DNA from: JBALVT01 sp045110675
GTDB taxonomy: Bacteria; Pseudomonadota; Gammaproteobacteria; Pseudomonadales; Halieaceae
Assembly: GCA_045110675.1 (NCBI GenBank)
Contig: JBGCGJ010000039.1
Span: forward strand, 1 to 64,000
Direction: 5' to 3'
Length of the DNA: 64,000 bases
Shown here piece by piece: positions 35,987 to 45,161 of the stretch. Each line of letters starts with the position of its first letter. Position 1 is the first letter of the stretch. Below the pieces are notes generated by a model. It was not told the origin of the DNA. It ran no database searches and was given only the letters and a program-made list of their open reading frames with translations. Both the position numbers and the translations under genes were made by a program.

Positions 35987-36994
35987 TTGGCAGGCACCCA
36001 GACACTGGATCAGAACGCGGCTTCGGTCGCGTTGGATACCTCCAAAATTCCCAACCTGAATATTGCCGCGCTGTTCGACGGTGATAAAGTTGCTCGTGCC
36101 GAGTTAGTTGAGGAAATAAGGCGAGCTTGCCATAGCCCAGGATTTTTTTACGTACACGGCACCAACGTTGCGGATGATGTGATTGAGTCAGCCTTGCGGG
36201 TTTCCCAGGACTTTTTTGCCACGCCCGATGAAGGGCCGTTAAAGCAGAATGTGCACAATCGCCTTGCCGGTGGTATGAAGGGATGGGGTCCGATCTTTGG
36301 AGAACCCTCCTACCAGAAAAACACCGTGTCCCATGTCGAATCCTTTGATCTGGGCCAGTCGTTGACACTGCGGCAATGTGAGGAACTGGGGATCAGTGCC
36401 AATATCTGGCCGGATCTTCCAGGTTTTCAAGCGGCGGTGGAGGCCTATTCAGATGCGGTTACACGCCTGGGGCGGGCCATCAGCGAGGTCATCAGCGAGC
36501 TGTTGGAGATGCCAGCGGATTTTATCAACCGCAACAGCGGTCCAAGTGCGCCTCGAACGATGCGGTTACTTCATTATCCCGAGAACACCGCACCGGATGA
36601 TGGTAAAAACGTCGGCATTGCCGCGCATACGGATTTCGAGTGTTTCACCATCATGAATCAAACCGCTGCGGGGCTGGAGTTGACAGTTTCCCAAGGGCAG
36701 TGGTGCCAAGCGCCTTCGGACATCGGGACCTTTACCATTATTCTCGGAGATATGACCGAGCACCTTTCCAACGGCAAGTTTAAAGCCACCGGGCACCGGG
36801 TGGTGAATACTCCCTGGACGCGATACTCGTTGATTCTGTTTTTTGCGCTGGACGAAGAATTTGAAGTGTCGCCCCTGCCGCAATTTATCACCTCGGACAA
36901 CCCGGCTTCCTATGAGCCCGTCAAGCAGGGCGCTCACATTGCGGCCGAGTTGGCCAGGGCATCGGCCAACGCATCTAACCACGGCTCAACCTAG
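35987..36994 (+). CDS. 2-oxoglutarate/Fe(II) oxygenase (isopenicillin N synthase-like)
   Basis: Two-part IPNS-like enzyme: an N-terminal DIOX_N region (IPNLNIAALFDGDKVARAELVEEIRRACHSPGFFYVHG), then the jelly-roll core with H-x-D (IAAHTDFECFTIM), the distal His (KATGHRVVNTPW) and R-x-S (RYSLILFF) for 2-oxoglutarate. The start is a TTG at 35987, supported by GAGGT six bases upstream; no in-frame ATG gives the complete N-terminus. It follows the OYE gene by 12 bases, suggesting sequential oxidation and reduction of one small molecule. Substrate unknown. Confidence 0.87.
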   Translation: MAGTQTLDQNAASVALDTSKIPNLNIAALFDGDKVARAELVEEIRRACHSPGFFYVHGTNVADDVIESALRVSQDFFATPDEGPLKQNVHNRLAGGMKGWGPIFGEPSYQKNTVSHVESFDLGQSLTLRQCEELGISANIWPDLPGFQAAVEAYSDAVTRLGRAISEVISELLEMPADFINRNSGPSAPRTMRLLHYPENTAPDDGKNVGIAAHTDFECFTIMNQTAAGLELTVSQGQWCQAPSDIGTFTIILGDMTEHLSNGKFKATGHRVVNTPWTRYSLILFFALDEEFEVSPLPQFITSDNPASYEPVKQGAHIAAELARASANASNHGST

Positions 36995-37008
36995 AGGGAG
37001 CAGCGCCA

Positions 37009-38715
37009 TCACTGGGGCTGCAATATTTCCGGAAGTGGATTTTTCTCGGGAAGGGGAGAGGGCAGCGGCTTCCTCGGCATCATCTCGTCGCTTATAGCTG
37101 CGTGATAAACGGTAGCCGCCATCACTGCTGCAGCCTGCATTAAATCACCCGGTACGATATGGTCAACGTGATCCACATTCGAGTGATGAGTGTTCACGTC
37201 GTAATCGAGTGGATCCTGTACAAAGTTGAATCCGGGCAGGCCAACTGCATCAAACGATCTATGGTCAGTGCTACCCGTGTTGGTGATTGTAGTGGTCGTT
37301 ACACCCATATCCGCAAAGGGGGCTAGCCATGAACTCAGCAGGGGTCTGGCGGCATCGTTTTGTTGCAGGTAGACGCCGCGAATTTTTCCACCACCGTTAT
37401 CGAGGTTGAAATAAACCGACAGTTTTTTGTGCTCGGACTTTAGCTCCATACTAATTGGATCGCCAAAGTGCTTGGCCACATAACCGCGTGAACCAAACAA
37501 ACCTTGTTCCTCGGCGTCCCATAGTGCGGCTCTGACTGTGCGTTTCATCGGTAACTTTAATGTTTTCAAAATTCGCATCGCCTCCATAACGACAGCGACA
37601 CCACTGGCGTTATCCGTAGCGCCAGTTGCTGAATGCCAGGAGTCCAAGTGGGCGCCGAGCATCACGACCTCATCCGAGCGGCCTTTTCCGGGGATTTCCG
37701 CGATCACATTCAGGCCTTCTATCGCTGGACCGTGAAATTCCGCGTCGACATCAACTTCGACCACTACAGGAACCTCGCGCTCCAACAGCCTGTGCAGGCG
37801 ATTGTAATGTTCGTGAGTTAGCACTGCAGTGGCGGGTGGTATTGGGTCGCCGTCACGGAAGGACCCGTAATCGCTGTCCATGATGACGCCGGCGGTTCTG
37901 GACCAGCCGTTGCTCAGAATTGCGGCAGCGCCCTCGTCGGCATAGAATTTTGCCAGGCGATTGCCCAATTCCAAATCGAGAAGCCATTGGTCCGCCAGTA
38001 TTTCCAGGGGTACTTTGTCGTATAGTCGGTCGCGCTCGTCCCTATCCAGTGGACTTTTTAGCAGTGGCCACTGTATCTCCGGGCTGATCCCGGGCGTATT
38101 GGCCTTGCCAAGCTCCGCCATTGCTTCGTCGTCAAAGCGATACTGTTCTGGTTCGGCAGGGAGTTTAAACGGTGCTGGGTGGGATCGCATAAGCACCTTG
38201 CCGCCAAGTTTCCCGGCGTATTTGGCCTTATAGACTTCGATTTGCCGGGCCGTTTTCTCCAGGTCCCGCACCTGCGGACGCTCATCCTCTTCCCACAGTG
38301 GCGCGAATACAACCTCACCCGATACCGGCCCTTCTGTGGCACCCGACCAATCTGCAGGAAAGCCGGTCAGTGTGGTTTCGTGTGGCTGTTTCATCTGTAC
38401 GGCGATGCGTGACCAGGACCAACCTCGACCAAAGACACCCCAGGGCTCAAGAGAAGCTCGTGTGATTCCGTCGTCCTTAAACGCTTTTACTGCGAGTTGC
38501 GCGGCTCGGGTATAGCCGGGAGATCCGCTGAGCCTCGGACCGTTTTCGTCGGCGATGATGTGCAGGTAATCCATCACCTTGGAATGCAGAAGTGCCTGAT
38601 CTTTGATTTTGTGTATCACTTGTAAATCGACGGCGCTGTCAGCGGCGTTTGCTTTACTGAGGGAAAGACACAGGGCAAAAGTGATCACCAGTGTAGGCGT
38701 CAACAATTTCAGCAT
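37009..38715 (-). CDS. secreted M28-family zinc peptidase
   Basis: Signal peptide LTPTLVITFALCLSLSKANA, then a 540-residue protein. The M28 catalytic part is near the middle to C-terminal half: MLGAHLDSWHSATGATDNASGVAVVMEAMRIL (zinc His and bridging Asp), AALWDAEEQGLFGSRGY (catalytic Glu and zinc Glu), then NTGSTDHRSFDAVGLPGFNFVQD and HSNVDHVDHI (last zinc His). A PA-like insert domain precedes the core. It is an aminopeptidase or carboxypeptidase acting outside the cytoplasm. It is convergent with the 2OG oxygenase gene and is a single-gene unit. Confidence 0.88.
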   Translation of the reverse strand: MLKLLTPTLVITFALCLSLSKANAADSAVDLQVIHKIKDQALLHSKVMDYLHIIADENGPRLSGSPGYTRAAQLAVKAFKDDGITRASLEPWGVFGRGWSWSRIAVQMKQPHETTLTGFPADWSGATEGPVSGEVVFAPLWEEDERPQVRDLEKTARQIEVYKAKYAGKLGGKVLMRSHPAPFKLPAEPEQYRFDDEAMAELGKANTPGISPEIQWPLLKSPLDRDERDRLYDKVPLEILADQWLLDLELGNRLAKFYADEGAAAILSNGWSRTAGVIMDSDYGSFRDGDPIPPATAVLTHEHYNRLHRLLEREVPVVVEVDVDAEFHGPAIEGLNVIAEIPGKGRSDEVVMLGAHLDSWHSATGATDNASGVAVVMEAMRILKTLKLPMKRTVRAALWDAEEQGLFGSRGYVAKHFGDPISMELKSEHKKLSVYFNLDNGGGKIRGVYLQQNDAARPLLSSWLAPFADMGVTTTTITNTGSTDHRSFDAVGLPGFNFVQDPLDYDVNTHHSNVDHVDHIVPGDLMQAAAVMAATVYHAAISDEMMPRKPLPSPLPEKNPLPEILQPQ

Positions 38716-38757
38716 GCGGGTAAGGGCCCCCGTTGGTTTGATTTTGATCAGTATAGG

Positions 38758-39459
38758 CTAATTTTTCGTCAGGTCAGCGAGCAACCTGGGGCGAATAATA
38801 TCGGTCCAGGTTTGGTAACCTGAATCGTTGAGATGTAGACCATCGAGTACATAAAACGCTCTATTGGGTTCGCCATCGCGCAGGAGAGCAGGCCCTGTGT
38901 CGATAAAATGCAAAGTCTCGTCTTGAGCAGTAAATTGCTCGATCAACTGATTGGTCCTTTCTGCGATAGGCCACACTTCCCAGCGCATTGTCGAGGGCGT
39001 AATCGCGATGTAGTAGATGGGCGTTAAAGCATGAGTGCGTCTTATTTTTGCGATTAACTCTCTGAAACTGTTCAACAAAACTTCGGCAGGTTTGGTCGCG
39101 CCGGGATGGATATCATTTGTACCCACGAATATCACTATCGCCGCCGGGTCAACAACGTCGACCAGCTTGTCAGCATAATAAATCGCGTCGGCGAATTTCG
39201 CTCCGCCGAAACCTCTGTTAATCGTACCTAAGGGTGCCATATCTCTGGCCAGAGTGTCCCAGAAACGGATGCTGGAGCTGCCCATAAACAATACGTCACC
39301 CGGCTTCGATGAAGTTTTTTTCAGGAGCGCTTCGATGTCCTCCTCCCATACCAGCGGATCTTCACTCTGTGCTTTGCCAAGTTCGCTGTACACTTTGTAA
39401 GCGGGCCAGCTTGCCAGCACTGCGATGATTGCGATGGTGGACCATAGGTATTTTGACAT
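38758..39459 (-). CDS. SGNH/GDSL hydrolase, exported
   Basis: Signal anchor YLWSTIAIIAVLASWPAYK. SGNH blocks: VLFMGSSSIRFWDTL (nucleophile Ser in G-S-S-S), NRGFGGAKFAD (oxyanion Gly), IVIFVGTNDIHPG (Asn) and VLDGLHLNDSGYQTW (Asp and His). Esterase or acetylhydrolase acting in the periplasm. The start is taken at the ATG at 39459 so that the protein begins with the anchor; the frame is open to 39498. A frameshifted relative of this family lies at 58894-59107. Confidence 0.85.
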   Translation of the reverse strand: MSKYLWSTIAIIAVLASWPAYKVYSELGKAQSEDPLVWEEDIEALLKKTSSKPGDVLFMGSSSIRFWDTLARDMAPLGTINRGFGGAKFADAIYYADKLVDVVDPAAIVIFVGTNDIHPGATKPAEVLLNSFRELIAKIRRTHALTPIYYIAITPSTMRWEVWPIAERTNQLIEQFTAQDETLHFIDTGPALLRDGEPNRAFYVLDGLHLNDSGYQTWTDIIRPRLLADLTKN

Positions 39460-39717
39460 GCGGAGTCTCAATCTTGTGGCTAGCGTTTGCGGCTGCACCG
39501 GGTCATGGTTCGCGCCGACGAGAATCAGTTGATCTGTTTTTTCCTGTGGAGAATTTTATCGTTTATAGCGCATCTAAACCAGCGTCAATCTAATGACATA
39601 GATAACGCCATATTGTACAGTGGTAGTCAGGTTCACAACCTTTTTGGTTCAGACCAATATCTTTTAGTGCTAGAGTGATCCCCCAGAAAACTATAAGGAA
39701 ATCTTTGTTTAACCGGT

Positions 39718-41121
39718 ATGTCCAAGCTTACAACTAACTCGGACCCACGGCGAAATTTGCCTGCTGTTGACGCTGTCCTCGACGCGGCATGGGAGCTTGT
39801 GCAGGAGTGGGGGCACACCCCGGTCAGTCAGCGGGTCAAAGCCGAACTGGATCTGCTGCGAGCGGCGATTGGAAGGGGGGACACTGTCGATTTTTCCGTG
39901 GAGCAGCTTGTCCTATCTGTCGAAAGTCAGTTGTCTGAGGCTGGGGAATCGACTTTCAAACAGGTGATCAATTTAAGCGGTACTGTTATTCACACGAATT
40001 TGGGCCGCGCAGTGTTGCCGCAGCGTGCCATTGATGCTGTGGTAGCGGTAGCGGCGGCACCGAGTAACCTCGAATTTGATCTCGACACAGGAGGCCGTGG
40101 AGAGAGGGACAACCATGTCGAGTCACTGATCTGTGATTTGACTGGCGCCGAGGCTGCAACCGTGGTGAATAATAATGCCGCAGCGGTCTTGCTGGTGTTA
40201 AATACGCTTGCCGCCCAGGGCGAGGTGCCGGTATCGCGTGGCGAGCTGGTTGAAATTGGCGGGTCTTTCCGAATACCTGAGGTGATGGAGAGATCCGGCT
40301 GCAAGTTGATCGAGATAGGGGCCACTAACCGTACTCATCTCAAGGACTACGAGAGTGCAATCACCGAGCGCACCTCTCTTTTAATGAAAGTGCATACCAG
40401 TAATTTCAAAGTCGATGGCTTTACTAAATCCGTGGGTGAGGTCGAGTTGGCGGAACTCGCTCGCTCAAAAGAGCTACCTTTTGTTATCGATCTGGGTAGC
40501 GGTAATCTTGTAGATTTTTCTGCAATGGGCCTGCCGGATGAACCCACTGCGGCCCAGGCCATTGAAAACGGCGCCGATGTGATCACTTTCAGTGGTGACA
40601 AACTGCTGGGAGGTCCCCAGTGCGGGATAATTGCGGGCCGCGAGAATCTTATTAGTAAAATTCGCAAGAACCCCCTGAAGCGCGCATTGCGATTGGATAA
40701 GATGACTTTGGCAGCGCTGGCCGAAGTGTTAAAACTATATCGCTCCCCGGAGCGGCTGCATCGGGAATTACCAACACTGAAGTACTTAACTCGAGATTTG
40801 TGTGAACTGGAACAGCAGTCCATACGGGTTCAAGCAGCACTGGTTGAGATTTTGCCGAGTCGCTATCGTGTGGAATCGCTTTCCTGCAAAAGCCAGATTG
40901 GCAGTGGCGCCTTGCCCGTTGAAAGTATCGATAGTTTTGGCCTGGCGATTACAGCCACTACAGATGCCGATTTGCGTCAAATGATTACGGCGTTGCGGAA
41001 TCTTCCACGCCCTGTCATCGGCAGGCTTAACGATGGCGTGCTTACTTTGGATCTGCGTTGCCTTGATTGCGAAGATGTTTTCATTGAGCAGTGCAGTGCC
41101 TTGGCGACGGCGTTGGCATGA
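39718..41121 (+). CDS. selA: L-seryl-tRNA(Sec) selenium transferase
   Basis: SelA converts Ser-tRNA(Sec) to Sec-tRNA(Sec) with selenophosphate, using PLP, as a decamer in the cytoplasm. The 467-residue length fits. Features: N-terminal RRNLPAVDAVLDA and the core VINLSGTVIHTNLGRAVLP, HVESLICDLTGAEAATVVNNNAAAVLLVLNTLA, FVIDLGSGNLVDF, and the PLP lysine in ITFSGDKLLGGPQCGII (Lys295). The stop overlaps the selB start by four bases (ATGA). The tRNA-Sec gene follows selB. This is direct evidence that the organism inserts selenocysteine. Confidence 0.96.
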   Translation: MSKLTTNSDPRRNLPAVDAVLDAAWELVQEWGHTPVSQRVKAELDLLRAAIGRGDTVDFSVEQLVLSVESQLSEAGESTFKQVINLSGTVIHTNLGRAVLPQRAIDAVVAVAAAPSNLEFDLDTGGRGERDNHVESLICDLTGAEAATVVNNNAAAVLLVLNTLAAQGEVPVSRGELVEIGGSFRIPEVMERSGCKLIEIGATNRTHLKDYESAITERTSLLMKVHTSNFKVDGFTKSVGEVELAELARSKELPFVIDLGSGNLVDFSAMGLPDEPTAAQAIENGADVITFSGDKLLGGPQCGIIAGRENLISKIRKNPLKRALRLDKMTLAALAEVLKLYRSPERLHRELPTLKYLTRDLCELEQQSIRVQAALVEILPSRYRVESLSCKSQIGSGALPVESIDSFGLAITATTDADLRQMITALRNLPRPVIGRLNDGVLTLDLRCLDCEDVFIEQCSALATALA

Positions 41122-43049
41122 TTGTCGCCACCGCCGGACATGTCGATCACGGTAAAACGAGTCTGGTCAAACAGTTGTCCGGCGTGGATACCGACCGCCT
41201 CGAAGAGGAAAAACGTCGGGGTTTAAGTATCAATCTCGGTTTTGCTTACAATCAGCTCGGTAGCGATTACTCCATCGGGTTCATCGATGTGCCGGGCCAC
41301 AACCGTTTTATCAACACCATGATATCGGGTGTCAGCGGCATCGATGTTGCGCTGTTGGTTGTGGCGGCGGATGACGGCGTCATGCCGCAAACCCTTGAGC
41401 ACCTGGATGTTTTGAGATTGCTGGGTGTCGGCGAATATGTTGCGGTAATCAGTAAAACGGATCGCGTGGATAAGTCCAGGGTAGAGGAAGTCTCAAGACA
41501 AGTGCTGAGCCTTGTTCCCGATTCCAGTCCCCTTTACCCCATCGACAACATCGGCGGAGATGGCATCGAAGAACTCAAAGGTTTCCTACATCAGCGGGCT
41601 GAAAATCTTCCTAAGAAAGCTCAGCGCGGTCATTTTCGTATGCCCATCGACCGCTCCTTTTTACTCAAGGGAACGGGTTTGGTTGTGACCGGTACCGCGC
41701 TTTCCGGGGGCGTGCGTGTGGGAGACCAACTTCACTTGCTGCCGCAAAATCTGCCCGTGCGGGTAAGAGGCATTCATGCGCAGGGCGAGGTGAGTGATCG
41801 CGGTGGCGCTGGTCAACGTTGTGCTATCGATGTCACCGGCGTGGGTAAAGATCAAATAGAGCGCGGCGATTGGCTACAGGCCTCTGAACTGGCTCAATCG
41901 AGTGACTGCGTAGATGCTCGTGTTGAGCTCCTGGCCAATGCACCGTTTTCATTGAAACATCTTGCACCGGTAAAACTGTATCTCGGTGCAAAGCGTATTC
42001 CGGCAAAAATCTACTTAATCGAACAGACGAATGGGTCAAACCGACTTCGGCCCGGCGATTCGGTTTTTGCACAACTGATTTTGGAGTCACCGGTGGCCTG
42101 CTGCCGGGGTGACCGCTTTTTACTACGGGATGACAGCGAGTCGTTTACGATTGCCGGTGGTGTGGTTTTAGATCCCTTTGCATCCAGGATGAGCAGAAGA
42201 AAAACCTCCCGAATACCTTTTCTCGAAGCGTTAGAATCGTCAGATATAGAGGCTGTTTTAATTGCGCTTTTGTTGGATCAAGGCCAACTGCTCAACGCGA
42301 CACAGCTGCGGCGAGCCTGGAATCTCAGCACTGAAGAATTCTCGGCAGAACTGGAGCGAGACAGCCTTGCGCCTCTGGTGAAATCTTTCTCCGCAGATCG
42401 CGAGGACTATCTGATCGCGCAGACGGCTTGGAACAAGGCTGAGCTGGCCCTGTGCGGTTGGTTGAAGGATTGGCATTCCAAAAACCCTCAGCAGGAGGGG
42501 GCGCAAGCTAAACTTGTTCGCCATGACCTTGAGTCTACTATTCCAAGTGAGCTGTTTCTGGCGGTGATGTCTCATCTGCTGCGGGTCGGTAAGGTAAAGC
42601 TCGCCAATGGTCTGCTTGCCCTGGGAGGGCATGTGGTTAAGGCTTCCAATGCCGAGCAGAAGCATTGGCGTGAGATTCGACAAACCCTGGAAAAGAGCGG
42701 CATCCAGATACCCGTGCTGGGTGCTTTACTGGAAACGCTCTCGATCGATGAGCCGACCTTAAAGCAGGCTTTTCGCAAGGCGATTAAAAGTCGAGAAGTG
42801 ATTCAAATTGCAGAGCGACGTTATGCGCTCTGCTCGACGCTGTCTGAACTGGCCCAAGCGGTGAATGAACTGGCACAGACTAAATCGGAATTTTCGGTGA
42901 TCGATGTGAAGAACCACTTAGGGCTTGGTCGCAACCTTACGATAGAATTATTGGAGCATTTTGATTCAATAGGTTTTACAGTACGTCGTGGAGACAGTCG
43001 ATCGATCATCGATAGCGGTCTACCGGCTAGATTGTTTGCCCAGTCATGA
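41118..43049 (+). CDS. selB: selenocysteine-specific elongation factor
   Basis: SelB carries Sec-tRNA(Sec) to the ribosome and binds the SECIS hairpin. GTPase motifs: ATAGHVDHGKTSLVKQLSG (P-loop), FIDVPGHNRFINTM (G3) and ISKTD (G4). Domains II and III follow (FRMPIDRSFLLKGTGLVVTGTALSGGVRVGD). The C-terminal winged helices include VIDVKNHLGLGRNLTIELLEHFDSIGFTVRRGD, which contacts SECIS RNA. The proper start is the ATG at 41118 (MIVATAGHVDHG), inside the selA stop as ATGA; a longer frame from 41091 only overlaps selA. Length of 643 residues is usual. Confidence 0.96.
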   Translation: MIVATAGHVDHGKTSLVKQLSGVDTDRLEEEKRRGLSINLGFAYNQLGSDYSIGFIDVPGHNRFINTMISGVSGIDVALLVVAADDGVMPQTLEHLDVLRLLGVGEYVAVISKTDRVDKSRVEEVSRQVLSLVPDSSPLYPIDNIGGDGIEELKGFLHQRAENLPKKAQRGHFRMPIDRSFLLKGTGLVVTGTALSGGVRVGDQLHLLPQNLPVRVRGIHAQGEVSDRGGAGQRCAIDVTGVGKDQIERGDWLQASELAQSSDCVDARVELLANAPFSLKHLAPVKLYLGAKRIPAKIYLIEQTNGSNRLRPGDSVFAQLILESPVACCRGDRFLLRDDSESFTIAGGVVLDPFASRMSRRKTSRIPFLEALESSDIEAVLIALLLDQGQLLNATQLRRAWNLSTEEFSAELERDSLAPLVKSFSADREDYLIAQTAWNKAELALCGWLKDWHSKNPQQEGAQAKLVRHDLESTIPSELFLAVMSHLLRVGKVKLANGLLALGGHVVKASNAEQKHWREIRQTLEKSGIQIPVLGALLETLSIDEPTLKQAFRKAIKSREVIQIAERRYALCSTLSELAQAVNELAQTKSEFSVIDVKNHLGLGRNLTIELLEHFDSIGFTVRRGDSRSIIDSGLPARLFAQS

Positions 43050-43083
43050 TTAAGGCAGAATACCTAAAAGTTTTACTAAAGAT

Positions 43084-43177
43084 GGAAGAGCGACGTCCCC
43101 GGTGGGGTGCCTGGTCTTCAACACCAGTGAGGCGCTGACGAAGTGCCTGGTGGGTTCGACTCCTACCTCTTCCGCCA
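43084..43177 (+). tRNA. selC: tRNA-Sec (anticodon TCA)
   Basis: A 94-base tRNA ending in encoded GCCA. It shows the hallmarks of tRNA-Sec: anticodon TCA (43118-43120) in loop CTTCAAC with stem CTGGT/ACCAG, a long D arm (CGTCCC-CGGT-GGGGTG), a long variable arm (AGGCGC paired with GTGCCT) and T loop TTCGACT. The acceptor stem GGAAGAG/CTCTTCC pairs 7 bases and the T stem GTGGG/CCTAC pairs 5, so I count 12 stacked pairs rather than the usual bacterial 13; the eighth acceptor position would be C opposite C. It lies 34 bases behind selB. Confidence 0.95.
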
Positions 43178-43184
43178 TCTATCC

Positions 43185-43217
43185 AGGGGTTTGATCATCT
43201 AATTGATCGACCCCTTT
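43185..43217 (+). terminator. hairpin terminator after selC
   Basis: AGGGGT/ACCCCT arms with an inner GATCA/TGATC extension, loop TCTAAT, followed by a short T run. It would end the selA-selB-selC transcript. It also covers the TTG at 43203, making that an unlikely start for the next gene. Confidence 0.65.
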
Positions 43218-43247
43218 ACACCCTTTGATTCACAACAGGAGAAAATC

Positions 43248-44183
43248 TTGACTATCAACAATCGCGTCACACAACTTACAGGCACGCAATATCCTATTAT
43301 ACAGGCGCCAATGGGCTGGATTGCTCGTGCACAGTTGGCCTCTGCAGTCAGCAACGCCGGTGGCTTGGGTGTTATCGAAACCTCTTCCGGCGAGCTGGAC
43401 AATATCAAGCGCGAAGTAGAGAAAATGCGTGAACTCACAGACAAGCCGTTTGGTATTAATGTGGCTCTGTCCTATGTTAAAGGTACTAACATTGTCGACT
43501 TCGTGATTGAGCAGGGTGTGAAGTTTGTTACCACTTCTTCCGGAAGTCCCAAGGTATGTACCAAAGCCTTTCAGGAAGCGGGTATTACGGTTTTTCATGT
43601 GGTACCGACTTTGGATATGGCAATGAAGGCGATGGACGCAGGTGTTGATGGCCTGGTAGTAGAAGGCGCTGAGGGTGGTGGGTTCAAGAATCCACGCCCG
43701 GTGTCGACCATGATTTTGCTGCCGCTGATTCGCTCCAAGGTGGATGTTCCGATTATTGCGGCGGGGGGAATGAGTGACGGCCTTTCTATGGCAGGCGCGT
43801 TTGCGATGGGTGCGGAAGGTGTGCAAATGGGTACCAGAATGGTGTCGTGCGCAGAATCTCCCGTTCATCAAAACTGGAAAGATGCGATTGTCGGCGCTCA
43901 GGAAACAGACACGGTTTTTCTCAATCAACAATCACGCCCCGCGCTGCGTGCCTTGAGAACTGAGCGAACCGGTGAATTGGAACTATTGGGTAAGTTCGAT
44001 ATGCGCGATCATATGGCGAAACTGCAGGACTTGTATTTTGGTGGCGACCTCGAAGCGGCGATACCTTTAACCGGTCAGGTCTGCGGTCGTGTCGATGAAA
44101 TTAAAACCGCCAAGCAGATCATCGATGAAACGATTGCGGACTTTGAGCAAGTGATGCAGGGACTTTCCAAACAGTACGCATAG
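43248..44183 (+). CDS. nitronate monooxygenase-family protein
   Basis: FMN barrel paralogous to the protein at 29078: YPIIQAPMGWIARAQLASAVSNAGGLGVIET, KPFGINVALSYVKG, GVDGLVVEGAEGGGFKNPRPV and IAAGGMSDGLSMAGAFAMGAEGVQMGTRM. Start choice: the frame opens at a TTG at 43203, but that lies in the terminator hairpin. The TTG at 43248 (protein MTINNRVTQLTGTQYP) has AGGAG about seven bases upstream and gives the normal family N-terminus. It likely oxidises nitronates or acts as an FMN-dependent reductase in fatty-acid metabolism. Its own promoter must lie between 43178 and 43248 unless there is read-through from sel. Confidence 0.85.
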   Translation: MTINNRVTQLTGTQYPIIQAPMGWIARAQLASAVSNAGGLGVIETSSGELDNIKREVEKMRELTDKPFGINVALSYVKGTNIVDFVIEQGVKFVTTSSGSPKVCTKAFQEAGITVFHVVPTLDMAMKAMDAGVDGLVVEGAEGGGFKNPRPVSTMILLPLIRSKVDVPIIAAGGMSDGLSMAGAFAMGAEGVQMGTRMVSCAESPVHQNWKDAIVGAQETDTVFLNQQSRPALRALRTERTGELELLGKFDMRDHMAKLQDLYFGGDLEAAIPLTGQVCGRVDEIKTAKQIIDETIADFEQVMQGLSKQYA

Positions 44184-44218
44184 AAAACACTTGATCTGGT
44201 CTGAATCTGGCAACTGAG

Positions 44219-44890
44219 TTAGCTTCTGGTCGGAGCGGATATTAGCGCTTCGATCACACCCACTACTTGTTCGAACATGGCTTTACGGTCGTGGAAAATA
44301 GATTCCTCGGTGCCCGTTTCGTCTGCCCGAAAAATATCCGCGATGCTGTGAAATGTAATACTGACCACGAAAAACAAACGCCGCTGTGCTTCGATTTTTG
44401 GTAAATGTGACACTGCCTCAGTCAACAAGGTGTTTAGGGCGGGAACGTTGACAAAACTGATTTTCGAGGGGTTGGTGGGATTGATAATTTCGCTGTTTAC
44501 TGCCGCGAGCTGCGACAGTATTTTGACGTAGTGGATACCGTCCTTGTTGCTCTGTATGTAGTCAGCTAGGGGCATGACAAGGACACGTGCAGCCGCTTCA
44601 GCGGCACTCCAATTCGATTGCTTGGCTTGTTCAACATAGCTGCTTCTCAGTTCCTGTACAGGGCCCGCATGGGTGTCGATGATAGCCTGCAGTAGTCTGT
44701 CTTTGCTGCCAAAGTGATACTGCAGGGCATTGCGGTTTTTTTGGCCGGCAGCGGCGGTGATTTCATTGAGCGAGACGGCGTCGATACTGCGCAGGGCATA
44801 CAATTCCTGGGCTGCCCGAATAAAACTCTCTCGAGTTTTTGCCGAGCGGGTTTCGTGCTTGCTGGATGGTTTATCACTCACCGGGTTCAT
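44219..44890 (-). CDS. TetR-family transcriptional regulator
   Basis: N-terminal helix-turn-helix: TRESFIRAAQELYALRSIDAVSLNEITAAAGQKNRNALQYHFGSKDRLLQAIID, where the usual recognition-helix Y-x-H-F is present. The C-terminal ligand domain is about 160 residues and unassigned. The gene is convergent with the nitronate monooxygenase gene. Directly upstream on its own strand is a 26-codon fragment of an SDR gene, so its original operon partner may have been lost. Its targets are unknown; palindromes at 47747-47772 and 4702-4732 are possible sites but not linked to it. Confidence 0.87.
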   Translation of the reverse strand: MNPVSDKPSSKHETRSAKTRESFIRAAQELYALRSIDAVSLNEITAAAGQKNRNALQYHFGSKDRLLQAIIDTHAGPVQELRSSYVEQAKQSNWSAAEAAARVLVMPLADYIQSNKDGIHYVKILSQLAAVNSEIINPTNPSKISFVNVPALNTLLTEAVSHLPKIEAQRRLFFVVSITFHSIADIFRADETGTEESIFHDRKAMFEQVVGVIEALISAPTRS

Positions 44891-44938
44891 TCCGTAGGTG
44901 CATGCTCAATATCCTCAGACCTTCAAGGTTCTGATCAC

Positions 44939-45019
44939 CTAGGCTGCAGTCGCTGCGGCGGTGCCCAGACCCGGTGCGCCGACAGTAACAATCGCCACTT
45001 TGTCTTGAACTCTGGCCAT
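44939..45019 (-). pseudogene. SDR N-terminal remnant
   Basis: From the ATG at 45019 the minus strand encodes 26 residues beginning M-A-R-V-Q-D-K-V-A-I-V-T, then V-G-A-P-G-L-G and an alanine run, and stops at TAG. This is the cofactor-binding start of a short-chain dehydrogenase (normally T-G-G-x-x-G-L-G); the remaining 220 or so residues are missing. The first Gly of the motif is Val here. It has a plausible ribosome site (GGGGGA). The TetR gene begins about 50 bases downstream. Confidence 0.7.
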
Positions 45020-45161
45020 ACTATCCCCCTGATTGATGGCGCATCTTAGCAAATGAGGGCTTGGGTCGAATAGTGGCTTGCTATAGCTTTAGTTGTCCCA
45101 TGTCCCTGTTGCGCTTATGCTCTACGCTCATTTTTAGTTATCCGATTGGCGAGACGCGTTA

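Noticed and set aside
43203..43247. TTG at 43203 as start of the nitronate monooxygenase
   Set aside because: It lies inside the selC terminator hairpin; the TTG at 43248 has an AGGAG site and the normal family N-terminus.
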